Origin: VGBV01 sp963813725
GTDB lineage: Bacteria; Actinomycetota; Thermoleophilia; Solirubrobacterales; 70-9
NCBI GenBank assembly: GCA_963813725.1
Contig: CAWFAI010000017.1
Location: 62,001-126,000 of the forward strand
DNA: 64,000 bases
Reading direction: 5' to 3'
In this document: piece by piece, positions 1 to 9,290 of the stretch
Numbering within the stretch: position 1 is the first letter of the stretch
Layout of the letters: every line of letters starts with the position of its first letter
Program-made: the position numbers and the translations under genes
The notes under the pieces: model-generated
The model's input: only the letters and a program-made list of their open reading frames with translations
What the model was told of the DNA's origin: nothing
Database searches by the model: none

Positions 1-1110
1 GCGTGGAAGAACTCGAGCACCTCCACCGGGGTCGGCGCAGCGCCGACGTTGCAGGCGACCAGCTCGTCGAGCCCCAGCTTCTGCCGCAGCGGCTTGAACA
101 TCGCCTCCTCTGCGCCCGCGACGCCCTTGGCGAGCTCCTCCGGGACCTCCTGGCCGGCCTGCTCCAGGCGAACCTTCTGGATCGCTGCCTCCAGGCCCTT
201 CTGGGCGGGCACGCGCTGCTCGTCGGGGAGCTTGGCGAAGCTGGCCTCGATCCCGGCCTTGAGCTTCTCGAAGATGCGCGGCACGGCGAAGAACCAGGTC
301 GGGCGCACGGCGGCCAGCGAATCGCCGATCTTGCGCGGGTCGGGGCAGATCGTGACGGTGACGCCTCGGACGACCGGCAGGTAGTAGTGAGCGCCCCGCT
401 CGGCGATGTGGGCCGCCGGCAGCCACGAGATCACCTTGGCGCCGCGCTCGGGGAGGTCGAGCATCTCGTCGACGCCACCGGTCAGCCCCATCAGGTTTCG
501 GTGAGTCAGCTGCACGCCCTTGGGCGGCCCGGTGGTCCCTGAGGTGTAGATCAGGGTGAGCATGTCGTCGGGCTGGAGCTCGTCCACCGTCGTCGGCGGG
601 ATCGAAGCCCGGATCCATCTGCTCGACCTCCTCCAGCGTGTGGTCTCCGCCGTCGCCGTCGACCACGATCACGGTCTCGATCTCAGGCAGGTTCTCGCGA
701 GCCTGGTTGAACAGGTCGAGGAACATCGTCTCCACGATCGCCACCTTGCTGCCCGCGTCCGAGCAGACGTACTGGATCTGCTCTGGCGAAGAGGTCTGGT
801 AGATCGAGAACGGGACCCCGCCCAGCGAGACCGCGGCCAGATCGGCGGGAATGAACTCCGGACGGTTGTTGAGCATGAGGGCAACGGTGTCGCCCTTCTT
901 CACGCCGAGCTTCGCGAGGCCGCCGGCGATACGGTGAACGCGGTCGCGCAGCTCGTTCCAGGTGATCGAGTAAGCGTCGTCCTCGGTCCTGATCGCGACG
1001 TCGTCGCCGAGCTTCTCGACCGAGGCGTAGAACGCCTTGACCAGGTTCTGGGCCGGGAGCTCACCGAGCTCTCCACCGCTTGCGTACCGCTCAGCAGTCG
1101 TAACTTCCAC
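1..1110 (-). CDS. AMP-dependent long-chain acyl-CoA ligase, 5' part, frameshifted
   Basis: Activates a carboxylic acid, probably a long-chain fatty acid, to acyl-AMP and then acyl-CoA. The P-loop-like adenylate motif IYTSGTTGPPKGVQLTH is encoded near 510-570. The start is GTG at 1110, behind a GAGGAGGAG ribosome site. The gene runs off the left edge, so the C-terminal domain is missing. The N-terminal reading frame (about 170 codons, through FDPADD) and the rest (VDELQPDDMLTLIY onward) are in different frames; the shift lies near 587-603. No stop interrupts the second frame before the edge, which favours a one-base sequencing indel over a decayed gene. Substrate chain length is not readable from what is present. 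Confidence 0.85.
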   Translation of the reverse strand, partial: MEVTTAERYASGGELGELPAQNLVKAFYASVEKLGDDVAIRTEDDAYSITWNELRDRVHRIAGGLAKLGVKKGDTVALMLNNRPEFIPADLAAVSLGGVPFSIYQTSSPEQIQYVCSDAGSKVAIVETMFLDLFNQARENLPEIETVIVVDGDGGDHTLEEVEQMDPGFDPADDGGRAPARRHAHPDLHLRDHRAAQGRAADSPKPDGADRWRRRDARPPRARRQGDLVAAGGPHRRAGRSLLPAGRPRRHRHDLPRPAQDRRFAGRRAPDLVLRRAAHLREAQGRDRGQLRQAPRRAARARPEGPGGSDPEGSPGAGRPGGPGGARQGRRGRRGGDVQAAAAEAGARRAGRLQRRRCADPGGGARVLPR

Positions 1111-1170
1111 CGGGTCTCCTCCTCCTCGTGGTAGCGGGGGAAACGCTACCGGAGTTCGGGGGCCCGCTGC

Positions 1171-2394
1171 CTAGGGATCGCGGATGCCGAAGCCCTCGCC
1201 GCTGGTGAGCCGGTCGATGTCGTTCGTGAGCCCGATGAAGGCGAGCATCAGGATCAGCACGAAGCCGATCGCGCCGCTCTTCTCCATGACGCTGAAGGGG
1301 ACGCGCCGGCCGCGGATCTTCTCGACCACGCTCCAGAAGATGTGGCCGCCGTCAAGCGGCAGGAACGGGAACAGGTTGATGATCGCCAGCGAGAGGCTGA
1401 TCACGGCGAGGATGCCGATCGCGAGCTGCGCGTCCAGGTTGATCGCCTGGCGGGTCGCCTCGTAGCTGCCGACGACGCCCGAGATCTGCTCGCGCTGCTC
1501 GGGGTCGATGATCCGGGCCAGGATCGTGACCGTCTGGCTGGTGACGAACCACATGCGATCGAGCGCGAACTCGGCGGCCTCGGGCGGCGAGGGATCGAGC
1601 GCGGTGATGTCGGTCGGCTCGAAGCGGACGCCCATCAGCGCCTGCTCGGCGCCCGGGTCGTAGCGAGGGGTGACCTTCACCGGTACCTGCCGGCCGTCCC
1701 TCTCAACTACCACCTCCACCGGGGTGCTCGCCTCGCATCCCTCGGTCAGCGGCCCCCTGCAGGTGTGCGTGCCGATCTGCTCGCGGAAGCTGCTTGCGCG
1801 GTCGTCGCCGTCCTGGCCGTTCGCGGCGACGCCGTCGATCGAGACGATCTTGTCGCCCTCCTGCAGCAGGCCCTGTGCGGGCGAGTCGGTGGTCAGCTCC
1901 CCGATCTCCAGGCCCGGGCCCGAGATCCGCTCGGCGGTGTAGGCGAGCGCGAACAGCAGCACGAACGCGACGAGCACGTTCATCGCCGGCCCGGCGGCGA
2001 TCACCACGATCCGCTTCCAGACCGGCTGGTTGTAGTAGGCGCGCTCGCGCAGCTCGGGCGACAGGGGCTGACCCGGGACGCTCACGTCCGGGTCCTGCTC
2101 CTGGTCGACGGACTCGACCCGCTCCAGGAGGCCAACATCGCGCACGCGCTCCTCCTGTCCCTCCGGCGGGTCCACCTCGTCCGGGTTCATCCCGGTGATC
2201 TTCACGAAGCCCCCCAGCGGCAGCCAGCCGATCCCGTATTCGGTCTCGCCCCGCTTGACGCTCCACAGCTTGGGCGGAAAGAAGAGGAAGAAGCGCTCGA
2301 CCCGCATCCCGGTCCACTTCGCCGCGACGAAGTGCCCGAACTCGTGCAGGATGATCAGCAGGGCGAAGCCCGCGAAGGCCAGGAGCCAGCTCAC
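1171..2394 (-). CDS. rseP: RIP metalloprotease RseP / site-2 protease
   Basis: Intramembrane zinc protease that cuts transmembrane substrates, classically anti-sigma factors, during regulated intramembrane proteolysis. Visible are the HEFGH zinc motif in the first membrane helix (residues 17-21), a central PDZ region (about 165-260), and the second metal motif in FPFLPLDGGHIFW about 55 residues from the C-terminus, followed by a last membrane segment. At 407 residues it is normal for the family. The start is GTG at 2394 with GGGAG upstream. It lies 28 bp downstream of dxr in the same direction; dxr-rseP adjacency is conserved in actinobacteria, so co-transcription is likely. Confidence 0.95.
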   Translation of the reverse strand: MSWLLAFAGFALLIILHEFGHFVAAKWTGMRVERFFLFFPPKLWSVKRGETEYGIGWLPLGGFVKITGMNPDEVDPPEGQEERVRDVGLLERVESVDQEQDPDVSVPGQPLSPELRERAYYNQPVWKRIVVIAAGPAMNVLVAFVLLFALAYTAERISGPGLEIGELTTDSPAQGLLQEGDKIVSIDGVAANGQDGDDRASSFREQIGTHTCRGPLTEGCEASTPVEVVVERDGRQVPVKVTPRYDPGAEQALMGVRFEPTDITALDPSPPEAAEFALDRMWFVTSQTVTILARIIDPEQREQISGVVGSYEATRQAINLDAQLAIGILAVISLSLAIINLFPFLPLDGGHIFWSVVEKIRGRRVPFSVMEKSGAIGFVLILMLAFIGLTNDIDRLTSGEGFGIRDP

Positions 2395-2422
2395 GGAGCT
2401 GGCTCCCTTGACGGGGCCCAGC

Positions 2423-3574
2423 TCATGAGACGGCGAGCCCCTCGATCAGCCCCCGCGCGTGTTCCCGGGCGGCGCGGTCGGTCTCGAACAGCTGCTCGAA
2501 ATGGCCCGCGGCGCCCGTCGGCACCTCGTCGAGGCAGCGGTCGATCACCTCGGCGATGCCCGTGAAGGGGATGCGGCCCTCGAGGAAGGCCCCGACCGCG
2601 ACCTCGTCGGCGGCGTTCAGCACGCAGGGCGCCGTCCCCCCCACCTCGCCGGCCTCGCGCGCGAGGCGAAGGCAGGGGAAGGTCTCGGTGTCGGGCTCTT
2701 CGAACTCGAGCTTTCCCACCTCGGCCAGGTCCAGCGTGGGCACGTCCACATCCGCCCGCTCGGGAAGGTGCAGGGCGTAGGAGATGGGCACCTTCATGTC
2801 CGGGTATCCGAGGTGGGCGAGCGAGGCGCCGTCGTTCAGGTGGACCAGCGAGTGGACGATGGACTGCGGGTGCACGATGACGTCGATGCGCTCGTAGGGG
2901 ACGTCGAAGAGATGGTGGGCCTCGATCATCTCGAAGCCCTTGTTCATCAGGGTCGCCGAGTCGATGGTGATGCGCCCGCCCATGTCCCAGGTGGGGTGGG
3001 CGAGGGCGTCGCCGGGGCTGACCCCCGCCAGGTCGGTGCGCCCCCGGAAGGGGCCGCCGGATGCCGTCAGCACCAGGCGCGTAACGGTGCCGGGCACCGG
3101 CTCGGCAGCGATCAGCTGGTAGAGCGCCGAGTGCTCGGAGTCCACCGGGACCAGGCGCGCGTCGGCCGCCTCGGCCAGCGCGGTCACCAGCTCCCCGCCG
3201 ATCACCAGCGACTCCTTGTTGGCGAGCGCGACGTCGATCCCCTCCGTCAGGGCCACGATCGTCGGTCCCAGCCCCGCGGCACCGACGATGGCGTTCAGGA
3301 CCAGGTCGGCGCCGGACTCCGTGACCAGCTCCCGGATTCCGTCCTCGCCCGCCAGCACGCGTCCCCCCCATTCCCCCGCCGCGCTCTCGGCGGCGGCCGG
3401 ATCGGCCAGGGCCAACACGGGGGCGCCATGCTGCTTGGCCTGCTCGAGCGCCTGCTCCCAGCTGGAGCCCGCGGACAGCCCGGCGACCTGCAGGCTCCCC
3501 TCGGAGGCGGCCACGACCTCCAGCGCCTGGGTGCCGATCGAGCCGGTCGAGCCGAGTATCAGGACGCGTTTCAT
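2423..3574 (-). CDS. dxr: 1-deoxy-D-xylulose 5-phosphate reductoisomerase
   Basis: Second step of the MEP isoprenoid pathway: rearranges and reduces DXP to 2-C-methyl-D-erythritol 4-phosphate using NADPH and a divalent metal. The NADPH-binding GSTGSIG is at residues 8-14, the metal-binding VDSEHSA segment is near the middle, and conserved NKGFEMIEAHHLF follows. The 383-residue length fits the family. It starts at ATG 3574 and is followed by rseP. Functionally it supplies the isoprenoid precursors used by uppS, a few kilobases away. Confidence 0.97.
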   Translation of the reverse strand: MKRVLILGSTGSIGTQALEVVAASEGSLQVAGLSAGSSWEQALEQAKQHGAPVLALADPAAAESAAGEWGGRVLAGEDGIRELVTESGADLVLNAIVGAAGLGPTIVALTEGIDVALANKESLVIGGELVTALAEAADARLVPVDSEHSALYQLIAAEPVPGTVTRLVLTASGGPFRGRTDLAGVSPGDALAHPTWDMGGRITIDSATLMNKGFEMIEAHHLFDVPYERIDVIVHPQSIVHSLVHLNDGASLAHLGYPDMKVPISYALHLPERADVDVPTLDLAEVGKLEFEEPDTETFPCLRLAREAGEVGGTAPCVLNAADEVAVGAFLEGRIPFTGIAEVIDRCLDEVPTGAAGHFEQLFETDRAAREHARGLIEGLAVS

Positions 3575-3626
3575 TTCTGGACCGCCCTCACGGGCCGCTC
3601 AGTGTAGGGACGGGCCTCAGCGCGCC

Positions 3627-4166
3627 CTAATCGAGGAAGAAGCCGTCGTCGAACCTCTTCGAGAACAGGACGCCATCGCGGAAGCAGAACTCGAAGTCGT
3701 CGATGCCGAGCAGGCCCTCGTCCTTCTGGGCGTAATGGACGCAGGTCAGGCGCCGGCGCCCGAATGACTCCTCGCTCAGAGGCTCGCCCAGCCGCGCCCT
3801 CACGACCGACTCCGGCGTCCCGGGGTCGATCAGGTCGTACTGGGCCTTGGTGATCGCGTTCTCGTCGATCTCATCCTCGGCCTTGTCGAGGCCGACGATC
3901 ACGAGCGCGGCGCAGCCACCGAGGAAGAGCAGGACGGCGATGCATGCGGCCGCGATCGCCGCCGCGATCGCCCACGGGCTGGTGCGCTTCGGCTCGGGCG
4001 CCGGTATCGGCTTGTCCTTCGGCGCCCCTGCCGGCGTCTGCGGGCCGACGCGCGTTGTCCAGGCAGCGCCGTCCCACCAGCGGGTGCGGGCGCCCCCGAG
4101 CGGGTCCGGGTAATAGCCGGGCTCCGCTCCCCTCGCCGGCGCCTTCTGTTCGCTCAGGTCGGTCAG
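3627..4166 (-). CDS. DUF2510-domain membrane protein
   Basis: Function unknown. The deduced N-terminus carries a DUF2510 motif (PGYYPDPLGGARTRWWDGAAWT, residues about 16-37), then a Pro/Lys linker, one transmembrane helix (WAIAAAIAAACIAVLLFLGG) and an extracytoplasmic C-terminal part of about 90 residues ending RFDDGFFLD. No ATG, GTG or TTG lies between the upstream in-frame stop and the DUF2510 motif; the only plausible start is a CTG at 4166 (reading LTDLSEQKAP). Either CTG is used or an indel hides the true start. That CTG sits in the 3' arm of the terminator hairpin of the upstream gene. A much shorter start at GTG 3902 would delete both the domain and the membrane helix. Confidence 0.65.
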   Translation of the reverse strand: MTDLSEQKAPARGAEPGYYPDPLGGARTRWWDGAAWTTRVGPQTPAGAPKDKPIPAPEPKRTSPWAIAAAIAAACIAVLLFLGGCAALVIVGLDKAEDEIDENAITKAQYDLIDPGTPESVVRARLGEPLSEESFGRRRLTCVHYAQKDEGLLGIDDFEFCFRDGVLFSKRFDDGFFLD

Positions 4167-4196
4167 CGGGGTGAGGCTAACGCAGCCTCACCCCGC
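4166..4196 (-). terminator. Perfect hairpin after the 4218-4738 gene
   Basis: A 13-bp perfect inverted repeat (arm GCGGGGTGAGGCT) with a 5-nt loop begins about 20 nt downstream of the stop codon at 4218. There is no U-tract, so it may terminate weakly or act as an mRNA 3' stabiliser. It overlaps the presumed CTG start of the next gene. Confidence 0.6.
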
Positions 4197-4217
4197 TTCC
4201 CGGTGCAGCTCTCGTCG

Positions 4218-4738
4218 CTAGCGAACCTGGAAGGCCGAGAGCTGGAACTGATGCACGACCAGGTTGCCCGCGTTCTCGTTGCAGGCCACCGAGATCGTGT
4301 GCTTCCCGCCCAGCGGCGCGGTGATGATGTTGATGCCGTAACCACTCGCCGTGCTCACCTGGTGTGGGTGGGCGTCTCGGTCCTGATCGTCGTGCCCGCG
4401 ATCGGCGCGTTGTCCGCCTCCAGACGGCAGTCGCCACGCGACACACCGCCGACACCGTCGAAGGTACCGGTGAAGGCGATGTAGTACTTGCGGGGGAACC
4501 CGGTCGAGCCGTCGACGTTGACCGTCGCGCAGTCGACGTAGGTGCCCGCGGCCGTCGGGTTGCAGTTGGTGCCCGTCGCCGTCTTGCTGAACGGCAGCAC
4601 CTTCAGGCGAGCCTCCTTGTCAAGGCCCTTGTAGGTGATCTTGGCCGCCGCGTAGGCGGTGCCGCCCACGGCGGCGATCAGCGCCACCATCGCGACGATC
4701 ATCGCCGGCGTTGGGCGCCTCAGCTTCAACTTGCTCAT
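4218..4738 (-). CDS. Secreted or membrane-anchored hypothetical protein, frameshifted
   Basis: Function unknown. The N-terminus MSKLKLRRPTPAMIVAMVAL is a short basic stretch and a hydrophobic helix ending near AYAAAK, a signal/anchor type very common in Thermoleophilia. The body has paired cysteines (TNCNPT, VDCATV, GDCRLE, VACNEN) and is rich in Thr, Gly and Val, consistent with an extracellular beta fold. The frame from ATG 4738 stops at 4355, but the next frame continues smoothly as VSTASGYGINIITAPLGG to ...FQLSAFQVR and a stop at 4218, so a one-base shift lies near 4355-4366. The RBS is GGAAGGGAG. Confidence 0.7.
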
Positions 4739-4843
4739 TCAGTCCACTCCCTTCCTGCGTTGTGTGCAGTTGATCCGAAAACCGGGTAGCGAGCCGGAAG
4801 TTGCGCCCGCCGCCGGGAATTGCTTTCCTGACCGGAATCGGCC

Positions 4844-5642
4844 ATGCCTGATGTTTACGCCACCATCGCCGATGCTGACGCCGCGACACTGGAGCAGATC
4901 GCGGAAGTCCTCGAGATCCGCGCTTCGGAACCCGCTCAGCGCGAGATGCTCGAGGACTACACCTCCCGGCTGCGGCTGGCCGACGGCTCCAGGGCGCTCG
5001 AGGTCGGCTGTGGCACGGGCGCCGTCTGCCGCCACCTCGCAACCGCTCCCGGGCGTCGCCGAGGTGACGGGCGTGGACCCCTCGCCACTGCTGATCGAGC
5101 GGGCCTCGGAGCTGTCGCCCGCGGAGCTGCGCTTCCTGGTCGGCGATGGCCGCGAGCTGGGGCTCGAGGACGGCTCCTTCGACCTCGTCGTCTTTCACAC
5201 CACGCTCTGCCACGTGCCCGATCCCGAGCGCGCGATCGCCGAGGCCCACCGCGTGCTGGCGCCCGGAGGGACGCTCGCGGTCTTCGACGGCGACTACACC
5301 ACGACCACGGTCGCGATCGGCGCCGAGGACCCGCTGCAGGCGTGCGTGGACGCCTCGGTCGAGAACCTGGTCCACGATCCCTGGTTGCTGCGGCGGATCG
5401 AGCCGCTGCTGGACGCCGCCGGGTTCGCCGACGTCGCCGTCCGGGGGCACTCCTACGTGCAGATCCGTGAGGCCGACTACATGCTCACCCTCGTGCGGCG
5501 GGGCGCGGACATGCTGGCGGCCGACGGCCGGATCGGCGAGGACGCGGCCGAGGCGCTCAAGCGCGAGGCCGACCGGCGACTGGAGGCCGGCACCTTCTTC
5601 GGCCACATCGCCTACCTCAGCGCCGTCGCCGCTCGTCAGTAG
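4844..5642 (+). CDS. Class I SAM-dependent methyltransferase, frameshifted
   Basis: Probable methyltransferase of unknown substrate. Motif I is ALEVGCGTG (about residues 51-59), the acidic post-I region is TGVDPSPLLIERA, and a late beta strand reads VLAPGGTLAVFDGDY. Codons from ATG 4844 run to HLATAPG, then the correct frame resumes one base later as GVAEVTGVDPS; the shift is near 5040-5060 in a CCCGGG context. The total is about 265 residues. Its stop overlaps the 3' end of convergent cdsA by 7 bp. It is divergent from the secreted-protein gene at 4738. Confidence 0.8.
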
Positions 5643-6631
5643 ACGAACGCCACCGCCAGGTAGTAGCCCGCCACGACCGTGAAGAGGACGGCGTCGAGGC
5701 GGTCGATCAGGCCTCCGTGGGGGCCGAACAGCGTGCCCGTGTCCTTGATCTGGAGGTCGCGCTTGACCATCGAGGCGAAGAGGTCGCCCACGGGCGCCAG
5801 CGCGGCCACGCACATGCCCATCAGCAGCGCGTCGACCCCCGGCAGCCAGTCCTGGTAGAGGCCGGCGAACCAGAAGCCCATGGTGCCGCCGATGAAACCG
5901 CCGATCAGCCCCTCCAGCGTCTTGTTGGGCGAGATGCGCGGCGTGATCCTGCGCGAGCCGAACAGGCGGCCGGCCCCGTAGGCGGCCGTGTCGCCGACGA
6001 ACGTCGCGACGAGGACGTCCACGAGCAGCGCCGCTCCGTGGTCGGGCAGGTCTCGCAGCAGCATCGCGTGCGAGAGGCCGATCCCCAGCCAGAGGATGCC
6101 CAGCATCGTCACCGCCATCGAGGTCGTGACGCGGTCGTGGGACTGGCGCGCGGCGGCGAAGGCGAAGATCAGGGGGAAGCTTGCGGCCACCGCCAGGAGG
6201 ATCTGGTACGCCGACCCATAGTGAGCGGCGACGACCATCCCTGCGACGACCAGGTAGGCGGGCAGCATCACGGGCCGCGCCCGTTCGGTCATCCGGAAGT
6301 ACTCGTGCAGCCCGAGGACGCCCAGCCCGATCATCGAGAGCATGAACAGCTCGCCCCCCACGACGACGATCACGATCGCGAAGACGACCCAGGGAACCGC
6401 GACCAGCACGCGCGCGGAGGTCTCCGAGCGGGCGAACGGCAGCCGGCGCCACAGCGGCGGCTTCCCGGCCGTTTCCCCGGCCCCGGGACCGGCGTCGACC
6501 CGCTCGACCCTGATCTGGGGCGGCTCAGCCTCCTCGGCCTGCGAGGCGTCGGGCTCGTCCAGGGGATCCGGCTCCCGGCCGCGCCGGTCGAAGCGGAACG
6601 TCGGCGGGTCGAGATCGTCCATCGGGGTCAT
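5636..6631 (-). CDS. cdsA: Phosphatidate cytidylyltransferase
   Basis: Makes CDP-diacylglycerol from phosphatidate and CTP, the entry to anionic phospholipids; an integral membrane enzyme. After an 80-residue Pro/Glu-rich cytosolic N-terminus there are several hydrophobic helices and the C-terminal CdsA signature, here SMVKRDLQIKDTGTLFGPHG followed by GLIDRLDA. The start ATG at 6631 overlaps the uppS stop as ATGA, showing translational coupling. It is 331 residues long. It is the last gene of the rpsB-tsf-pyrH-frr-uppS-cdsA run. Confidence 0.95.
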   Translation of the reverse strand: MTPMDDLDPPTFRFDRRGREPDPLDEPDASQAEEAEPPQIRVERVDAGPGAGETAGKPPLWRRLPFARSETSARVLVAVPWVVFAIVIVVVGGELFMLSMIGLGVLGLHEYFRMTERARPVMLPAYLVVAGMVVAAHYGSAYQILLAVAASFPLIFAFAAARQSHDRVTTSMAVTMLGILWLGIGLSHAMLLRDLPDHGAALLVDVLVATFVGDTAAYGAGRLFGSRRITPRISPNKTLEGLIGGFIGGTMGFWFAGLYQDWLPGVDALLMGMCVAALAPVGDLFASMVKRDLQIKDTGTLFGPHGGLIDRLDAVLFTVVAGYYLAVAFVY

Positions 6632-7311
6632 CGCGAACCGAAGCGGCGCTGCCGCTCCTCGTAGATGCGCAGCGAGTCCTCGAAGGCCTCGCGCCCGAAG
6701 TCGGGCCACAGCTCCTCGCGAAAGACGAACTCCGAGTAGGCGCACTGCCACAGCAGGTAGTTCGAGATTCGCTGCTCGCCGCTGGTGCGGATCAGAAGGT
6801 CGGGGTCGTGCATCTCGGGCGCATACAGCCCCTTGCGGAACTCCTCCTCGTCACCCCCCTGATAGGCCTGGGCGGCGTCGAGGATCTCCGCCCGGCCGCC
6901 GTAGTTGAAGGCGACGAACAGCGTGATGCGGTCGTTCCCGGCGGTCTCTGTCTCGGCCCAGTCCATGCGGCTCTGAAGCTCGTCGGAGACGCCGTCGCGG
7001 CGGCCGATGAAGCGCATGCGAACGCCCTCCTCGTCCAGCTCCGGGGTCTCGCCGTCGATTCGCTCGGCGAACATCGCCATCAGGCCATCAACCTCCTCGC
7101 GCGGGCGCGACCAGTTCTCGGTGGAGAAGGAATACACCGTGAGCTCCTTGATGCCCAGCTCGACGGCGTCGCGCAGCCGGGCCTTGACGGTGTCAGCGCC
7201 CGCGCTGTGCCCCTCGACCACGGGTAGCTTGCGCTGCTGGGCCCAGCGGCCGTTTCCGTCGGTGATGATCGCGACGTACTTGGCGCTCAAGGCGGAGGCG
7301 CCGAAAACCAA
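6628..7311 (-). CDS. uppS: Isoprenyl transferase (undecaprenyl diphosphate synthase type)
   Basis: Cis-prenyltransferase adding isopentenyl units to make the polyprenyl diphosphate carrier lipid for cell-wall synthesis. The catalytic segment is IITDGNGRWA (Asp18), where most homologues have IIMDGNGRWA; later motifs STENWSRP, FNYGGRAEI and RTSGEQRISNYLLWQ are intact. Length is 227 residues. The start is probably TTG at 7311, 22 bp after frr. It uses precursors from the MEP pathway (dxr nearby). Confidence 0.95.
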   Translation of the reverse strand: MVFGASALSAKYVAIITDGNGRWAQQRKLPVVEGHSAGADTVKARLRDAVELGIKELTVYSFSTENWSRPREEVDGLMAMFAERIDGETPELDEEGVRMRFIGRRDGVSDELQSRMDWAETETAGNDRITLFVAFNYGGRAEILDAAQAYQGGDEEEFRKGLYAPEMHDPDLLIRTSGEQRISNYLLWQCAYSEFVFREELWPDFGREAFEDSLRIYEERQRRFGSR

Positions 7312-7333
7312 GGCTGGCTAGGACACAGGCGCC

Positions 7334-7897
7334 TCATACCTCGAGTATCTCCTCTTCCTTGCCCTTCAGCAACGAGTCGATCTCGGCGATCGAGTCGTCG
7401 GTCTGCTTCTGCAGTTCGCTCTCGGCCCGGTGCTCCTCGTCGGAGCCGGCGTCACCCTCCTTCTTCAGCTCGCGCAGGTCGTGCATGACGTCGCGGCGGA
7501 TGTTGCGGACGGCCACGCGGCCGTCCTCGGCGACGTTGTGGACGATCTTCACCAGCTCCCGGCGCCGCTCCTCGGTCAGCTCGGGAATTCCCAGCCGGAT
7601 CACGTTGCCGTCGTTCGACGGCGTCAGGCCCAGGTCGGACTCCATCACCGCCTTCTCGATCGCGCCGATCGAGCTCTTGTCGTAGGGCGTCAGGGTCAGC
7701 ATGCGGGCGTCGGTGGCGGCCACCTGGGCGAGCTGCTTGATCGGCGTCTGGGCGCCGTAGTAGTCGACCATGAGGCGGTCCAGCAGGTGCGGCGAGGCGC
7801 GGCCCGTCCGCACGGTTGCGAGCTCGTTGCGAGTCGACTCGACGGACTTGCCCATGCGGCCCGTCGCGTCCTCGAGCAGCTCGTCTATCAGCTCCAT
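7334..7897 (-). CDS. frr: Ribosome recycling factor
   Basis: Splits the post-termination ribosome together with EF-G. The 187-residue protein is full length and starts MELIDELLEDATGRM; RTGRASPHLLDRL, the PLEV-equivalent region and the long three-helix bundle with the C-terminal KEEEILEV are recognisable. Its ATG shares a base with the pyrH stop (TGATG), so translation of the two is coupled. Confidence 0.97.
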   Translation of the reverse strand: MELIDELLEDATGRMGKSVESTRNELATVRTGRASPHLLDRLMVDYYGAQTPIKQLAQVAATDARMLTLTPYDKSSIGAIEKAVMESDLGLTPSNDGNVIRLGIPELTEERRRELVKIVHNVAEDGRVAVRNIRRDVMHDLRELKKEGDAGSDEEHRAESELQKQTDDSIAEIDSLLKGKEEEILEV

Positions 7898-8667
7898 CAG
7901 GAAGTCCCGACCGCTTTCTCGACGGGTGCGGCGGGTTTGGCCGGCTGGCTGGAGACCAGGGTGCCCACCCGCTCGCCGCAGACGATCCTATCTATGTTCG
8001 CCTCGTCGGCCATGTTGAAGACGTAGATCGGCAGGTCGTTGTCCATGCACAGGGAAAGCGCCGTCGAGTCCATCACGCGCAGGCCGCGCTCGATCGCCTG
8101 GCGGTGGCTGATCTCAGTCAGGAACTCGGCGTCGGGGTTCTCCTGGGGGTCTGAGTCGTAGACCCCCTCGACGCCGTTCTTGGCCATCAGGATCGCCTCG
8201 GCGTGGATCTCCAGCGCCCGCAGCGCGGCCGCGGTGTCTGTGGTGAAGAACGGGTTGCCGGTGCCCGCGGCGAAGATCACCGTTCGCCCCTTCTCCAGGT
8301 GGCGGATGGCGCGGCGGCGGATGTAGGGCTCGGCGACTTCCGTGACGCCCATCGCCGACATCACCCTGGTGTCGACCCCCCGCTTCTCGAAAGCGTCCTG
8401 CAGCGTCAGCGCGTTCAGCACCGTCGCCAGCATGCCCATGTAGTCGGCGGTGGCGCGGTCCATCCCCTCGGCCGCGCCCTCCAGCCCCCGGTAGATGTTG
8501 CCCGCCCCGACCACCACGGCGACGTCCACTCCCTGGTCGCGGACCTTTTGGACCTGCCCGGCGATCCGCTCGATCTGCCCGGGGTCGGTGCCGTAGGGGA
8601 GCGATCCCATCAGCGCTTCGCCGGACAGCTTCAGGATGACGCGCTTGAAGCGGGGCTCGGCGGCCAA
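7897..8667 (-). CDS. pyrH: Uridylate kinase
   Basis: Phosphorylates UMP to UDP; bacterial hexameric amino-acid-kinase fold, usually activated by GTP and inhibited by UTP. KLSGEAL, VVVGAGNIYRG, the GTGNPFFTTDTAAALRA segment and MAKNGVEGVYDSDP are conserved. The first usable start is TTG at 8667, 5 nt after the tsf stop and behind GGGGAGGAG; this gives 256 residues with about 20 extra at the C-terminus. It lies in the classic rpsB-tsf-pyrH-frr order. Confidence 0.96.
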   Translation of the reverse strand: MAAEPRFKRVILKLSGEALMGSLPYGTDPGQIERIAGQVQKVRDQGVDVAVVVGAGNIYRGLEGAAEGMDRATADYMGMLATVLNALTLQDAFEKRGVDTRVMSAMGVTEVAEPYIRRRAIRHLEKGRTVIFAAGTGNPFFTTDTAAALRALEIHAEAILMAKNGVEGVYDSDPQENPDAEFLTEISHRQAIERGLRVMDSTALSLCMDNDLPIYVFNMADEANIDRIVCGERVGTLVSSQPAKPAAPVEKAVGTS

Positions 8668-8672
8668 CGGCC

Positions 8673-9290
8673 CTACTCCTCCCCTACCTCGAAACGCGAG
8701 AAGCGCGCGATGCGGACGTTCTCGCCCGTCTTCGCCGCGATGTCCGTCACCAGCTCGGAAATGGTCTTGGAGTCGTGCTTCTCGGTATTGAAGTGCTGCT
8801 GCTCCAGCAGCGCTCGCTCGCCTGCCCACTTCTTGAGCTGGCCCTCGACGATCTTGCCGACCACGTCGTCGGGCTTTCCGTCGGCCTTCGCCTTCTCGGT
8901 CAGGATCTCGCGCTCGCGCTCGGTCTCCCCGGCGGGAATGTCCTCGGGGGAGACGTGGGTGGGCCCGATCGCGGTGATGTGGATCGCGACCTCGCGCGCA
9001 AACTCCTGGAACTCCTCGTTGCGCGCCACGAAGTCCGTCTCGCACTGAACCTCGACGAGGGCGCCCTTGGTGGGGGGGTTGTGGACGTAGGCGGCGACGA
9101 TGCCCTCGGAGGTTCCTCGCCCGCTGCGCTTGGCGGCCGAGGCGGCGCCCTTCTTGCGCAGGATCTTGACGGCCTCGTCGATGTCGCCTCCGGACTCCTC
9201 CAGCGCGGCCTTGCAGTCCATCATCCCGGCGCCGGTCTGCTCGCGCAGGGCCTTCACATCGGCCGCACTGGGGCTCTTGGTCTGGGCCAT
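8673..9290 (-). CDS. tsf: Elongation factor Ts
   Basis: Nucleotide exchange factor for EF-Tu. At 205 residues it is the short actinobacterial form. The N-terminal UBA-like domain (VKALREQTGAGMMDCKAAL) and the family signature CETDFVARNEEF are present, as is a single core domain. The ATG overlaps the rpsB stop (TGATG), so it is translationally coupled to ribosomal protein S2. Confidence 0.97.
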   Translation of the reverse strand: MAQTKSPSAADVKALREQTGAGMMDCKAALEESGGDIDEAVKILRKKGAASAAKRSGRGTSEGIVAAYVHNPPTKGALVEVQCETDFVARNEEFQEFAREVAIHITAIGPTHVSPEDIPAGETEREREILTEKAKADGKPDDVVGKIVEGQLKKWAGERALLEQQHFNTEKHDSKTISELVTDIAAKTGENVRIARFSRFEVGEE

